The position numbers were made by a program, and so were the translations under genes. Under the pieces are notes generated by a model that worked only from the letters and a program-made list of their open reading frames with translations, searched no databases and was not told the DNA's origin. DNA of 64,000 nucleotides. Origin: RHLJ01 sp963974345 (GTDB lineage Bacteria > Bacteroidota > Rhodothermia > Balneolales > Balneolaceae). Location of the stretch: the NCBI GenBank assembly GCA_963974345.1, contig CAXBBW010000009.1, positions 1 through 64,000 of the forward strand, in the 5' to 3' direction. Positions 26,008 to 34,095 of this stretch are shown here, piece by piece (position 1 is the first letter of the stretch; the number at the start of each line of letters is the position of its first letter).

Positions 26008-26160
26008 AGTGATTCTTTAATTATAGTGCTTTATTAAGTACGTCAATTTTGAATACTTATGTAAGCGGTAATTTAAAATTTAACAATAATTACGCTATAG
26101 TTTAACTAACTCTGCCCCAATAGATAAATAGATACTTTTGATCAGGTAGTTAGTTTTTTA

Positions 26161-26889
26161 CTAAGCACCTAAAAAACTAATTACTAATACGTCATAAAGC
26201 GCGTGAGTCCAAGCGGCGACTCCAAAGCCTCTCCAAATATATATTCCGTTTAATATTAAACCAAACAGGAAACGATATAAAAACGAACTAAATGTAAATA
26301 AATCCCCCATTGAACCCATATAATGTACAGCACTAAAGAGTAAAGCGGATAAAGTAACTGCAGCAATTACCGCCGCCCATTTTTTTCCAAATAGTTTATT
26401 GAATAGAAGTATCAATAAGGAGACTAGAATTACTCTGAAGAAAAGCTCTTCGTATAGGCCTGCGCCTAAAGAAAGTGCAAGCTTCTGTAAGTATGAAAGA
26501 GACTGAATAGGATCCGTTGCGGCAATATTGAAGATTAGTGAAATAAGAGTATTACTCACGAAAGCAACGAAAATCGCATATATTATACACTCCAGCAGCA
26601 TTATTGGGAAATATGAGAATCGGAGTTCCTTAAGCCTTTCTCGTTCTTTATATAAGATGAAGAAGCCTAAAAGCATCATCACTAAAAGAGAAGATGAAAT
26701 AGCATTTACACCAAAATAAGTGAAAAGCGATTTCATCCAAACATCTACACTAATTCGAACAATGTGATCTGCATTGGGTTGGGAGATCAGAATCAATGCT
26801 TCATAAATCAAAAAAAGTGGCAAACTGAGTAAAAAGCTATAAAGCAGGGTGTGAGTGTTAGAGAAGTATTGCTTTATGGAATTTGCCAT
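26161..26889 (-). CDS. CPBP family intramembrane metalloprotease
   Basis: 242 residues with about six to seven membrane helices. CPBP/Abi/Rce1-like motifs: motif 1 GLYEELFFRVIL with the Glu-Glu pair, motif 2 LFSAVHYMG with His, and motif 3 FLFGLILNGIYIWRG with Asn. These residues form the presumed zinc site. The substrate is unknown; family members include prenyl-protein proteases and bacteriocin immunity proteins. The start overlaps the stop of the LysM gene by one base, so it is the last gene of the porQ-led minus-strand operon. Confidence 0.85.
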   Translation of the reverse strand: MANSIKQYFSNTHTLLYSFLLSLPLFLIYEALILISQPNADHIVRISVDVWMKSLFTYFGVNAISSSLLVMMLLGFFILYKERERLKELRFSYFPIMLLECIIYAIFVAFVSNTLISLIFNIAATDPIQSLSYLQKLALSLGAGLYEELFFRVILVSLLILLFNKLFGKKWAAVIAAVTLSALLFSAVHYMGSMGDLFTFSSFLYRFLFGLILNGIYIWRGFGVAAWTHALYDVLVISFLGA

Positions 26890-27848
26890 TAGCTTTCAGA
26901 ATAAATAGAAACGATTGGATTTGCGGAGTTTTCGAGCTGTAATATTCGAAAAGCCCGATCAGAAAGTTTCAGACCAGAACCAGTTATTCTATCAGTGATT
27001 CGAACATAAACACCACTATTATTAACGGGGTTTTCAATAAAAATAATGGCGCCAAGGGCAATATTGGAATGTGCTGCAGTTAGTTCTTCGGGGTTATATA
27101 GCTCTCCACTCGTAGTAGTATTGCCAAGTTCTTCTCTCGTATATGAAGAAACACCAACCGATCCTAAATCCTGAAGAGGCGCCTTATTTTCAAATGGATT
27201 ATCGAAAGAACGTGAAGGAGGAAGTAGAACAGTAATTTTTTTCTGCCGATCTAGCGCTGCAATATTAACTTCAGGATTTAATTCCTGAAGCTCTCGTTGA
27301 GTCATTTTGAATTTGTTTAGAATATCTTTTGACGTTTCTCCACTCGATACAGTATAGACCGCAAAAGTTCCTTGGGGTGATGATTCTTTCGAAAACTCAG
27401 AGGCAGATGGGGCAACACTATCAACCATTTTTCTAACACTTAATCGCTGACCAATACTCAACAAATCATTGGATAGATTATTCAGCTCTTTGAGTTCATT
27501 TACCGTCATACTATGGTTGTTAGCGATTACAGTAAGGTTATCACCACTTTTTACTGTATAAAAAACATTCTCTTGAGGAGTAGAATTTGTAACAAGAGAT
27601 CCCGCTGGTTTTTCAGTTAACAGAGAATCCCCTTGCTCTTGAACAAAATAAAAAAGCTCTTGTCCTACTGAAAGACTGTTATCAGAGAGTTCATTCCATT
27701 GTTTTAGCTCTGTAACGGAAACATTTAGAGTTCTAGAAATAGCATAAAGAGTTTCTCCTTGTTGCACAGTATAAGTGTTTTTCTCTTGTGCAAGAATACT
27801 TATAGAAAGTACTAGTAAAAGGCTAAAAAGTGATAAGAACAACTTCAT
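26889..27848 (-). CDS. Secreted LysM-repeat protein with RlpA-like double-psi beta-barrel
   Basis: 319 residues, signal peptide 1-20. Three LysM domains at about 25-68, 96-139 and 165-208 (for example YTVQQGETLYAIS and YTVKSGDNLTVIA) should bind peptidoglycan glycan chains. The C-terminal part, about 233-315, matches the RlpA-like barrel: TTSGELYNPEELTAAHSNI, VYVRITDR and LKLSDRAFRIL. In RlpA this barrel acts on or binds denuded peptidoglycan. The combination suggests a cell-wall or septum protein. It lies between a TPR gene and a CPBP protease gene with gaps of two or fewer bases. Confidence 0.85.
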   Translation of the reverse strand: MKLFLSLFSLLLVLSISILAQEKNTYTVQQGETLYAISRTLNVSVTELKQWNELSDNSLSVGQELFYFVQEQGDSLLTEKPAGSLVTNSTPQENVFYTVKSGDNLTVIANNHSMTVNELKELNNLSNDLLSIGQRLSVRKMVDSVAPSASEFSKESSPQGTFAVYTVSSGETSKDILNKFKMTQRELQELNPEVNIAALDRQKKITVLLPPSRSFDNPFENKAPLQDLGSVGVSSYTREELGNTTTSGELYNPEELTAAHSNIALGAIIFIENPVNNSGVYVRITDRITGSGLKLSDRAFRILQLENSANPIVSIYSES

Positions 27849-27850
27849 AA

Positions 27851-28177
27851 TTAATCTTCCAATTCTAGTTCGAGAAAAAGTAAAGCACTTTTCAATTCTG
27901 ATTTTGCATGCTGATTATTTACTTGATCAGCAATTTCAATTCCTGACTTATAGGTCCTAAACGCTTTTTTGTTCTCGTTATTTTCAGTATAAAGTTTTGC
28001 AAGGTGATAATAAACGCCAACATATTTAGGATCATTATCAACTATGTTTTCAAAAAGCGACAATGCCTTCGATTGTTGACCCATATTTATCAATTCCAAT
28101 GCTAGCGCAAATTTAGAAAACGAATCATTAGGATTGTCTTTAATTCGCCCCACTAATATTGGAATTTTTGAACTCAT
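27851..28177 (-). CDS. Small TPR protein
   Basis: 108 residues without signal peptide. It consists of about two to three tetratricopeptide helices pairs, e.g. NPNDSFSKFALALELINMGQ, ALSLFENIVDNDPKYVGVYY and LAKLYTENNENKKAFRTYKSG. The role is probably protein-protein scaffolding; nothing more specific can be said. Its ATG overlaps the aroC stop by one base (TAATG), and the LysM gene follows two bases later. Confidence 0.8.
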   Translation of the reverse strand: MSSKIPILVGRIKDNPNDSFSKFALALELINMGQQSKALSLFENIVDNDPKYVGVYYHLAKLYTENNENKKAFRTYKSGIEIADQVNNQHAKSELKSALLFLELELED

Positions 28178-29361
28178 TAAGGTCTGTAACTATTAAAGCG
28201 CTCTTCAATTTCACTAATAGAGTCTCCACCAAATTTTTCTAGAAATGCATTAGCAATTACTGGGGCTAATGCACATTCGGCTACTACTACAGCACGTGGC
28301 AAAGCACAAACGTCAGAACGCTCATAACGAGTTTCAGTTTCTTTAAGAGTATGCATGTCTACCGTGCTTAAAGGGTTCAACATTGTTGGAATGGGTTTCA
28401 TTACACCTCGAACAATAATTGGCATTCCGGTACTCATTCCGCCTTCAATCCCACCAGACCGATTCGTTCTTCTTTTAAAAGTTGTGCCATTGTGGGTGAT
28501 TTCATCATGTACATGGTGACCCGGTCTAGCTCCAGATTCAAAGCCAAGCCCTATTTCTACACCTTTCATTGCCTGTGTACCCATAATTGCTTGAGCAATC
28601 ATTCCATCAAGTTTACGATCCCATTGAGTAAAACTTCCTAAACCGACAGGGACACCGGTAATTATGATTTCATACACACCACCAAGAGAAGAGCCAGCCT
28701 TACGATATTTTTTAATCTCATCGATCATTTTTTCTGAGAGATTAGAATCTAAACAACGAACTTCAGATTCATCGGCTGTTTTATATACATGCTCTCCTCC
28801 ATGTTCAACAAGGGGGTCGGCTATTTCTCGAACTTGATCCCAAGTATTATAACCGGCTTCCCCTATTCTTAAAACATGTCCACCAATTTCAATTCCAAAA
28901 TGCTTCAAAAACGTACGGGCTATACCTGTACAAGCAACACGCATCCCAGTTTCTCGAGCACTAGAGCGTTCAATCACAGGGCGAATGTCATCAAAGCGAA
29001 ATTTTTGAGCGCCCACTAAATCTGCATGACCTGGACGTGGAAGTGTGATTTTCTCAATTCCCTCGGCTTCTGTTTCTTTATTCATTACAACAGGCCAGCC
29101 ATCTTTGTCCTTTTTGAAAGCTCGGTTTTCCATAAACATAGCGATTGGACCGCCCATTGTTTTCCCAAACCTAACACCAGAACTAATAATGGCTCTATCT
29201 TTCTCAAATGCCATTCGTCCACCCCGACCATAGCCTTGTTGGCGACGAGCTAAATGTTCTGCAATTTCGTCTTCTGTTATGGGTAGTCCTGCCGGCACTC
29301 CCTCAACAATTCCTGTCATTCCGGGTCCGTGAGACTCACCGGCTGTAAAATATCTAATCAT
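28177..29361 (-). CDS. aroC: Chorismate synthase
   Basis: 394 residues, slightly longer than E. coli AroC (361). FMN-dependent conversion of EPSP to chorismate, the last shikimate step. Signatures: GESHGPGMTGIVEGVPAG, RRQQGYGRGGRM, RSSARETGMRVACT and SGGIEGGMSTGMPI. Its start overlaps the stop of the channel gene by four bases. The aroQ of the same pathway is at 44864. Confidence 0.97.
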   Translation of the reverse strand: MIRYFTAGESHGPGMTGIVEGVPAGLPITEDEIAEHLARRQQGYGRGGRMAFEKDRAIISSGVRFGKTMGGPIAMFMENRAFKKDKDGWPVVMNKETEAEGIEKITLPRPGHADLVGAQKFRFDDIRPVIERSSARETGMRVACTGIARTFLKHFGIEIGGHVLRIGEAGYNTWDQVREIADPLVEHGGEHVYKTADESEVRCLDSNLSEKMIDEIKKYRKAGSSLGGVYEIIITGVPVGLGSFTQWDRKLDGMIAQAIMGTQAMKGVEIGLGFESGARPGHHVHDEITHNGTTFKRRTNRSGGIEGGMSTGMPIIVRGVMKPIPTMLNPLSTVDMHTLKETETRYERSDVCALPRAVVVAECALAPVIANAFLEKFGGDSISEIEERFNSYRP

Positions 29362-30437
29362 CCGTTTGTTTCTATATTTTCTATTTGTTCTGCGCGTTCT
29401 GCAAGGCTACGTGTATCATTACACATTTCTGATCTAAAGGCCTGAATTTTCTTGAGATCTCCAAGTAAAATCAATGAGTTCCCTGTGAGAATTACGTCGG
29501 TACCTTTTGGGTTAAATTTAATACGTTCTCCTTCAGCAATAATAGCGATTATTAATACTTCGTATGTACTACGAACATTAATTTCAGCAAGAGTTTTATT
29601 TGATAGTTTTGAACCTTCAGAAATTAAGACCTCATCAAAAGTATGGTCTTGACTATTGTCTCGAGTCATTGTTTCAATGAATTGCTCTACATTAGGTCTC
29701 AAAATTACATTAGCCATTCTGTCGGCACCAATATCGTATGGAGAAATTACTTTATTGGCGCCTGCGCGTGATATTCTAAGTTTGTTCTTATTCTCATTTG
29801 CCCTAACTAGAACGAAAAGGTCTGAATTCATTTCTCTAGCAAGAAGCGTGGTAAATACATTATCTTTATCACTAGAGAGCGTACAAATTAGAGCTTTTGC
29901 TTTATCGATACCTGCTTCTTTAAGAACATTTTCGTCTTGGGCATCTCCTTGAACGTACACATATTTATCACTTTGAATTCTTTGAATACTTGATTCACGA
30001 TTCTCAACAATTACAATCGGAAGATTCGCGTCATCAAGTACATTAGCTATACGATGCCCAATACGACCGTAGCCACAAATAATATAGTGATTGTTCATGT
30101 TCTCGAGTTTTTTACGCATTGCTCTTTGTAAAAATAGTTCGCTTTCAAAAAGAAGCTGAGTTGTTTGTGAGGCGATGTAGGAAATCACTCCAATACCAAA
30201 TATAAAGATTGCCATGGTGAAAATTCGCCCTTCTATAGTAAGTGATTTTACCTCTCGAAATCCAATAGTTGATATAGTAATGAAAGTCATATAAAAACTA
30301 TCAAAAAATTCCATATCCTCTATATAATGATAGCCAATGGTTCCAATAATGAAGATTACTATCATTAACGTAGAAGCTATTCCAATTCTGAATAGTGCTG
30401 GATTTTCGACTACATCCGAATACAACCGATTCTTCAT
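29358..30437 (-). CDS. Potassium channel with TrkA-N/TrkA-C (RCK) domain
   Basis: 359 residues. Two membrane helices at about 20-40 and 75-95 flank a pore loop, then an RCK domain with the Rossmann signature IICGYGRIGHRIANVLDD and a C-terminal TrkA-C domain. The filter reads TISTIGFREV: the usual GYG/GFG has Arg in the third position. From memory, several RCK-linked bacterial channels carry TVGYREV-like filters, so this may be a subfamily trait. Selectivity for K+ is therefore assumed, not proven. Operon position between porQ and aroC. Confidence 0.85.
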   Translation of the reverse strand: MKNRLYSDVVENPALFRIGIASTLMIVIFIIGTIGYHYIEDMEFFDSFYMTFITISTIGFREVKSLTIEGRIFTMAIFIFGIGVISYIASQTTQLLFESELFLQRAMRKKLENMNNHYIICGYGRIGHRIANVLDDANLPIVIVENRESSIQRIQSDKYVYVQGDAQDENVLKEAGIDKAKALICTLSSDKDNVFTTLLAREMNSDLFVLVRANENKNKLRISRAGANKVISPYDIGADRMANVILRPNVEQFIETMTRDNSQDHTFDEVLISEGSKLSNKTLAEINVRSTYEVLIIAIIAEGERIKFNPKGTDVILTGNSLILLGDLKKIQAFRSEMCNDTRSLAERAEQIENIETNG

Positions 30438-30438
30438 T

Positions 30439-31425
30439 CTATTTTAACTGAGAGCGTACACTTATCTGAACAATACCACCAATTTTACTGTAAGAGCTTC
30501 TACTTAAATCAATATCTAAGCCTTTTACTTTTAGCCCAACTCCTACACTTACCCCAGCTAAATCAAAAGATTGATCAGTTTTAGCTTGCTCATGGAGCAA
30601 CCGATTATATCCGAAACGAAATAAGAAGTTTTCACTGAATGCAGCTTCACCTCCAAAAATTACATGCCGAAAAGCATTATCAAAAAATGAAGGTTCCTCA
30701 GTTTCTCCAACCACTTTCATATCCCAATTATTAAGTTGGCGGAAAGTTAGGTTCAGTTGAAAAGGGAAATTCTCTGGTTTTTTTGAAAACCCAGCTGATA
30801 TATCAAATGGAATTTCTTCTCGAAAACCATCATAATAATCCAATTGATCACCAAGGTTTCGGAAAGAAATACCAGCACTAAAATCAGTTTCTTCGTCCAA
30901 ATAATAAATACCACCTGATGCAGTAATAGCGCTTGAGTTGTAAATATGGTAGGATGAATGAATCAAATCTACTCCAGCACCTGCGGATAATTTTTCAGAA
31001 AGCATGGTACTAAGTGCAGTTGTTAATGAAAGATCACTCGCGTTAAAACTCCCAAGGTCATTACCGTCTTCGTCCAGTTGATTTAATTCTCCATACCCTG
31101 CGTAACGAATTCCAATTCCTAGTGTGCCAATATTTTTGATATCGTATGCTCCGTTTGCAAACCCGATTCTAGAATCAGATAAATAATTTACAAAGGAAGC
31201 AGAAACAAGCGTAGAAGATTTTGGAGTTAAATATGCAGGGTTTAAATATAATAAGGTCGAGTTGGCGTCAAACATGCCAACATGGTTTCCACCAAGTGCA
31301 GCAGCTTTCGCTGAAGGTGTGATTTCCAAGAATCGAAATATGGAAGAATTATTTGTTTGAGCAAATACCGAAGAATAGCTCAAAAAAAATGTCAATAAAC
31401 AAATCAGGATGCGTATTTTAATCAT
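30439..31425 (-). CDS. porQ: Type IX secretion outer-membrane protein PorQ
   Basis: 328 residues, signal peptide 1-22 (SVFAQ). A FadL/PorV-like beta-barrel. The pattern FRFLEITPSAKAAALGGNHVG, NPAYLTP, NYLSDSRIGFANGAYD, YAGYGELNQLDEDGNDLG and a late HVIFGGEAAFSENFLFRFGYN follows PorQ closely. PorQ helps process or retain surface proteins exported by the type IX system. No other T9SS gene is in the window. First gene of the minus-strand operon, divergent from mlaE. Confidence 0.85.
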   Translation of the reverse strand: MIKIRILICLLTFFLSYSSVFAQTNNSSIFRFLEITPSAKAAALGGNHVGMFDANSTLLYLNPAYLTPKSSTLVSASFVNYLSDSRIGFANGAYDIKNIGTLGIGIRYAGYGELNQLDEDGNDLGSFNASDLSLTTALSTMLSEKLSAGAGVDLIHSSYHIYNSSAITASGGIYYLDEETDFSAGISFRNLGDQLDYYDGFREEIPFDISAGFSKKPENFPFQLNLTFRQLNNWDMKVVGETEEPSFFDNAFRHVIFGGEAAFSENFLFRFGYNRLLHEQAKTDQSFDLAGVSVGVGLKVKGLDIDLSRSSYSKIGGIVQISVRSQLK

Positions 31426-31535
31426 GAATCGAGAACTTGCTGTTGAAATAAATGAGTTACAATATAATTAAATGAAAAGGCAACTATTTAACATTATTAT
31501 TACTAATAATAGAGAGAACTAACTACCTTAACTAA

Positions 31536-32273
31536 ATGCAGTCAATTAAACAGTTTGGTCAATACACTCTACTACTGTATCAGGCGTTACGTTCGGTAAC
31601 GGAGTTTAGTACTTATCGGAAAAATCTTTTCAGTGAATTTGTTAAGATTGGATATGAGTCTATTCCGATTATGGTTCTTACTGGGTTTTTTACAGGAGCA
31701 GTGTTAACTCTACAAACAGCATATCAATTGGATACCGACTTATATCCAGCATCTATTGTCGGATCTATCGTAGGTCAATCAATAGTTATTGAATTAGCTG
31801 CAGTAATTGGCGGATTAGTGTTAGCCGGAAAAGTTGGAGCTAGAATTTCTACAGAACTTGGCACAATGAGGGTCAGTGAACAGATTGATGCCTTAGAATC
31901 AATGGGATTTAATTCCGTTACTTTTTTAGTGGTTCCAAGAGTACTTGCCGGCATTTGTATGTTCCCTGTACTATATATTTTTACAGCAGTAATGGGAATA
32001 GTTGGAGGGATAATTGCAGGAGCCTTGGATGGTATTTTGCCTGCTGCTGAATTTATGGTTGGAGCAAGAAGCTTTTTTTACCCTGAAGATGTCATTTTTG
32101 GAATTATAAAAACGGTTGTATTTGGGTTTGTAATAACATCCATCTCATGTTATAAAGGGTATTTCGCTTTTGGAGGAGCCGAAGGTGTTGGAAATGCAAC
32201 AACTCAAGCGACAGTAATGGGATGTGTTTTTGTAATTTTAACTGATTTTTTACTAGCTGCAATCCTTTTATAA
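31536..32273 (+). CDS. mlaE: Phospholipid transport ABC permease MlaE
   Basis: 245 residues, five to six membrane helices. MlaE/permease family (DUF140): MVLTGFFTGAVLTLQTAYQL, VGQSIVIELAAVIGGLVLAGKVGARISTELG and FGFVITSISCYKGYFAFGGAEGVG are characteristic. It forms the inner-membrane part of the MCE/Mla system that moves phospholipids between membranes. It is three bases from mlaF and in one operon with mlaF and mlaD. Confidence 0.95.
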   Translation: MQSIKQFGQYTLLLYQALRSVTEFSTYRKNLFSEFVKIGYESIPIMVLTGFFTGAVLTLQTAYQLDTDLYPASIVGSIVGQSIVIELAAVIGGLVLAGKVGARISTELGTMRVSEQIDALESMGFNSVTFLVVPRVLAGICMFPVLYIFTAVMGIVGGIIAGALDGILPAAEFMVGARSFFYPEDVIFGIIKTVVFGFVITSISCYKGYFAFGGAEGVGNATTQATVMGCVFVILTDFLLAAILL

Positions 32274-32276
32274 GTT

Positions 32277-33017
32277 ATGATTGAAATAAAAAACCTTACT
32301 AAAAGCTTCGGCGAAAATCTTATTTGGAATGATGTTTCCTTTAACATTGAAGATGGAGAAACTCTTGCAATAATTGGTAAGTCTGGATGTGGAAAATCGG
32401 TAATGCTCAAGCATCTAAATGCGTTACTCTATCCAGATTCTGGGAAAGTTATTATTGATGGGAAAGATTTATATTGCTTAACATATTCAGAACTTCGAAA
32501 AATTAGGCAACGTTTTGGTATCCTTTTTCAAGGGGCGGCTTTGTTTGATTCGATCAGTACCTTTGAAAATATCGCATTTCCTCTTCGATATTTTACGAAA
32601 CAAACGGAAGATGAAATCCGCGCAAATGTTGAAGAAGCACTTGAAATGGTGAATTTAGTTGGAGCTGGAGAAAAGGCAACTTCTTCTCTTTCTGGAGGAA
32701 TGAGAAAACGAGTAGGAGTTGCAAGAGCAATTATTCTAAAACCCCAATATTTGTTATATGATGAGCCTACTTCTGGGTTAGATCCTCAAACTTCTGAAGA
32801 AATAAATGAACTAATTGTGCACATGGCAGATAGTTTGGATATTACGTCTATTGTAATTACTCATGATATGCACAGTGTATTATCAATTGCTGAAAAAGTT
32901 GCTTTTTTAGATCATCAGAAACTAAGTTGGTTTGGAACAGTAGATGAAATGCAGGAAAGTGATTGTGAAGCTCTTGTAGAATTTATCACTGCAAGTGAAT
33001 ATCAAATAAAGAAATAA
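32277..33017 (+). CDS. mlaF: Phospholipid transport ABC ATPase MlaF
   Basis: 246 residues. ABC ATPase: Walker A IIGKSGCGKS, Q-loop ILFQGAALFDS, signature SLSGGMRKRVGVARAI, Walker B LLYDEPTSGLD and H-loop ITHDMHSV. The SGGMRKRV form of the signature is typical of MlaF/Mkl rather than other importers. Partner of MlaE directly upstream and MlaD downstream. Confidence 0.95.
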   Translation: MIEIKNLTKSFGENLIWNDVSFNIEDGETLAIIGKSGCGKSVMLKHLNALLYPDSGKVIIDGKDLYCLTYSELRKIRQRFGILFQGAALFDSISTFENIAFPLRYFTKQTEDEIRANVEEALEMVNLVGAGEKATSSLSGGMRKRVGVARAIILKPQYLLYDEPTSGLDPQTSEEINELIVHMADSLDITSIVITHDMHSVLSIAEKVAFLDHQKLSWFGTVDEMQESDCEALVEFITASEYQIKK

Positions 33018-33036
33018 CCGCATTAAAGGAAATGAA

Positions 33037-33960
33037 GTGAATAAGCTAAGTAATGAATTAAAAATCGGTTTGATAGTTCTGGTATCAATAACTGTCGCGT
33101 TCTTAGGTTTTCGAGTAATGAAGAATGAACCCTTTTTTAGTAGTGCCAAAATTTTATACACTAAATATGACTCAGTAAATGGATTGTTAAAAGGTGGTCC
33201 TGTAACCATGAAGGGAATAAAGCTTGGCACAGTAAGGGAAATACGATTCCTTCCTGAAGAAGATAGTATACTTGTTGCGCTAAGTATAACCGAAGATATT
33301 TTAATCCCTGTAGGATCTAAAGCGTGGCTTGTTACCCCAGTAGCAATCGGTTCTTCTTCAATAGAAATAATGAGGTCGAATAGAACAGGGAGAATTGAGT
33401 GGGAGGGTTTTTTAAAGGGAGTTAGAGAGGAGGGCTTGCTCGATTCTATTACAAAGAAAGGAACTTCAATAGCTGATTCTGTAGCCATTTCTATTAATAA
33501 GTTAAATGGCATTTTATCTAAGGTTGAAACGTTAAAAGAAGACGATATCAATGCTACAATTAGCAGCTTCAAAGAAACAAGTAAACTTCTACAAGAGTTA
33601 ATAGCCAAAAGACAAGGAGATATAGACGAAATGATTGTGGACGCTCAAAATTCGATGGCTAATCTAAGTAACCTTAGCGATTCAAGCTCTGAAGATGTCC
33701 AACAAATGATTGCAAATATGGAAGAATTCAGCTCAAAATTGGAAGCATTAGGCAATGAACTACAAATGAGTTCGCAATCAATGAACAGTATTCTTTCTAA
33801 AATTGATATCGGTGAAGGAACGCTAGGAAAGATGGTTAATGACCCATCTCTATACAATAACCTAGATAGTCTGACTGTAAATTTAAATGAACTTATCAAG
33901 GGAATACAGGACGATCCCCGCCGTTATTTAAAGCATATGCGTCTTGTAGAGATATTTTAA
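33037..33960 (+). CDS. mlaD: MCE-domain lipid transport protein MlaD
   Basis: 307 residues. One N-terminal membrane helix (about 8-26), an MCE domain (about 38-118: ILYTKYDSVNGLLKGGPVTMKGIKLG, split here as two adjoining parts of one strand-turn-strand) and a long helical C-terminus rich in Ser/Asn that is expected to form a tunnel. The start is GTG at 33037 with AAAGGA eight bases before; the near ATG at 33032 is out of frame. Third gene of the mla operon. No outer-membrane MlaA gene is nearby. Confidence 0.9.
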   Translation: MNKLSNELKIGLIVLVSITVAFLGFRVMKNEPFFSSAKILYTKYDSVNGLLKGGPVTMKGIKLGTVREIRFLPEEDSILVALSITEDILIPVGSKAWLVTPVAIGSSSIEIMRSNRTGRIEWEGFLKGVREEGLLDSITKKGTSIADSVAISINKLNGILSKVETLKEDDINATISSFKETSKLLQELIAKRQGDIDEMIVDAQNSMANLSNLSDSSSEDVQQMIANMEEFSSKLEALGNELQMSSQSMNSILSKIDIGEGTLGKMVNDPSLYNNLDSLTVNLNELIKGIQDDPRRYLKHMRLVEIF

Positions 33961-34095
33961 CACATATCGCACAACCTAGGCTTTCAATTACCTAGCTATT
34001 GACTTATATTTCCAAGCTAATTGATTGGGGTTGTTGTTGCCTCGACAAAGAAATTGAAATACAAATATTTAAGTACGATTTAGAGGATACCTATT

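Noticed and set aside
26104..26155. AACTAACT/AGTTAGTT hairpin as a terminator
   Set aside because: Eight weak pairs across a 36-base loop; the T-run is on the plus strand, where no gene ends nearby.
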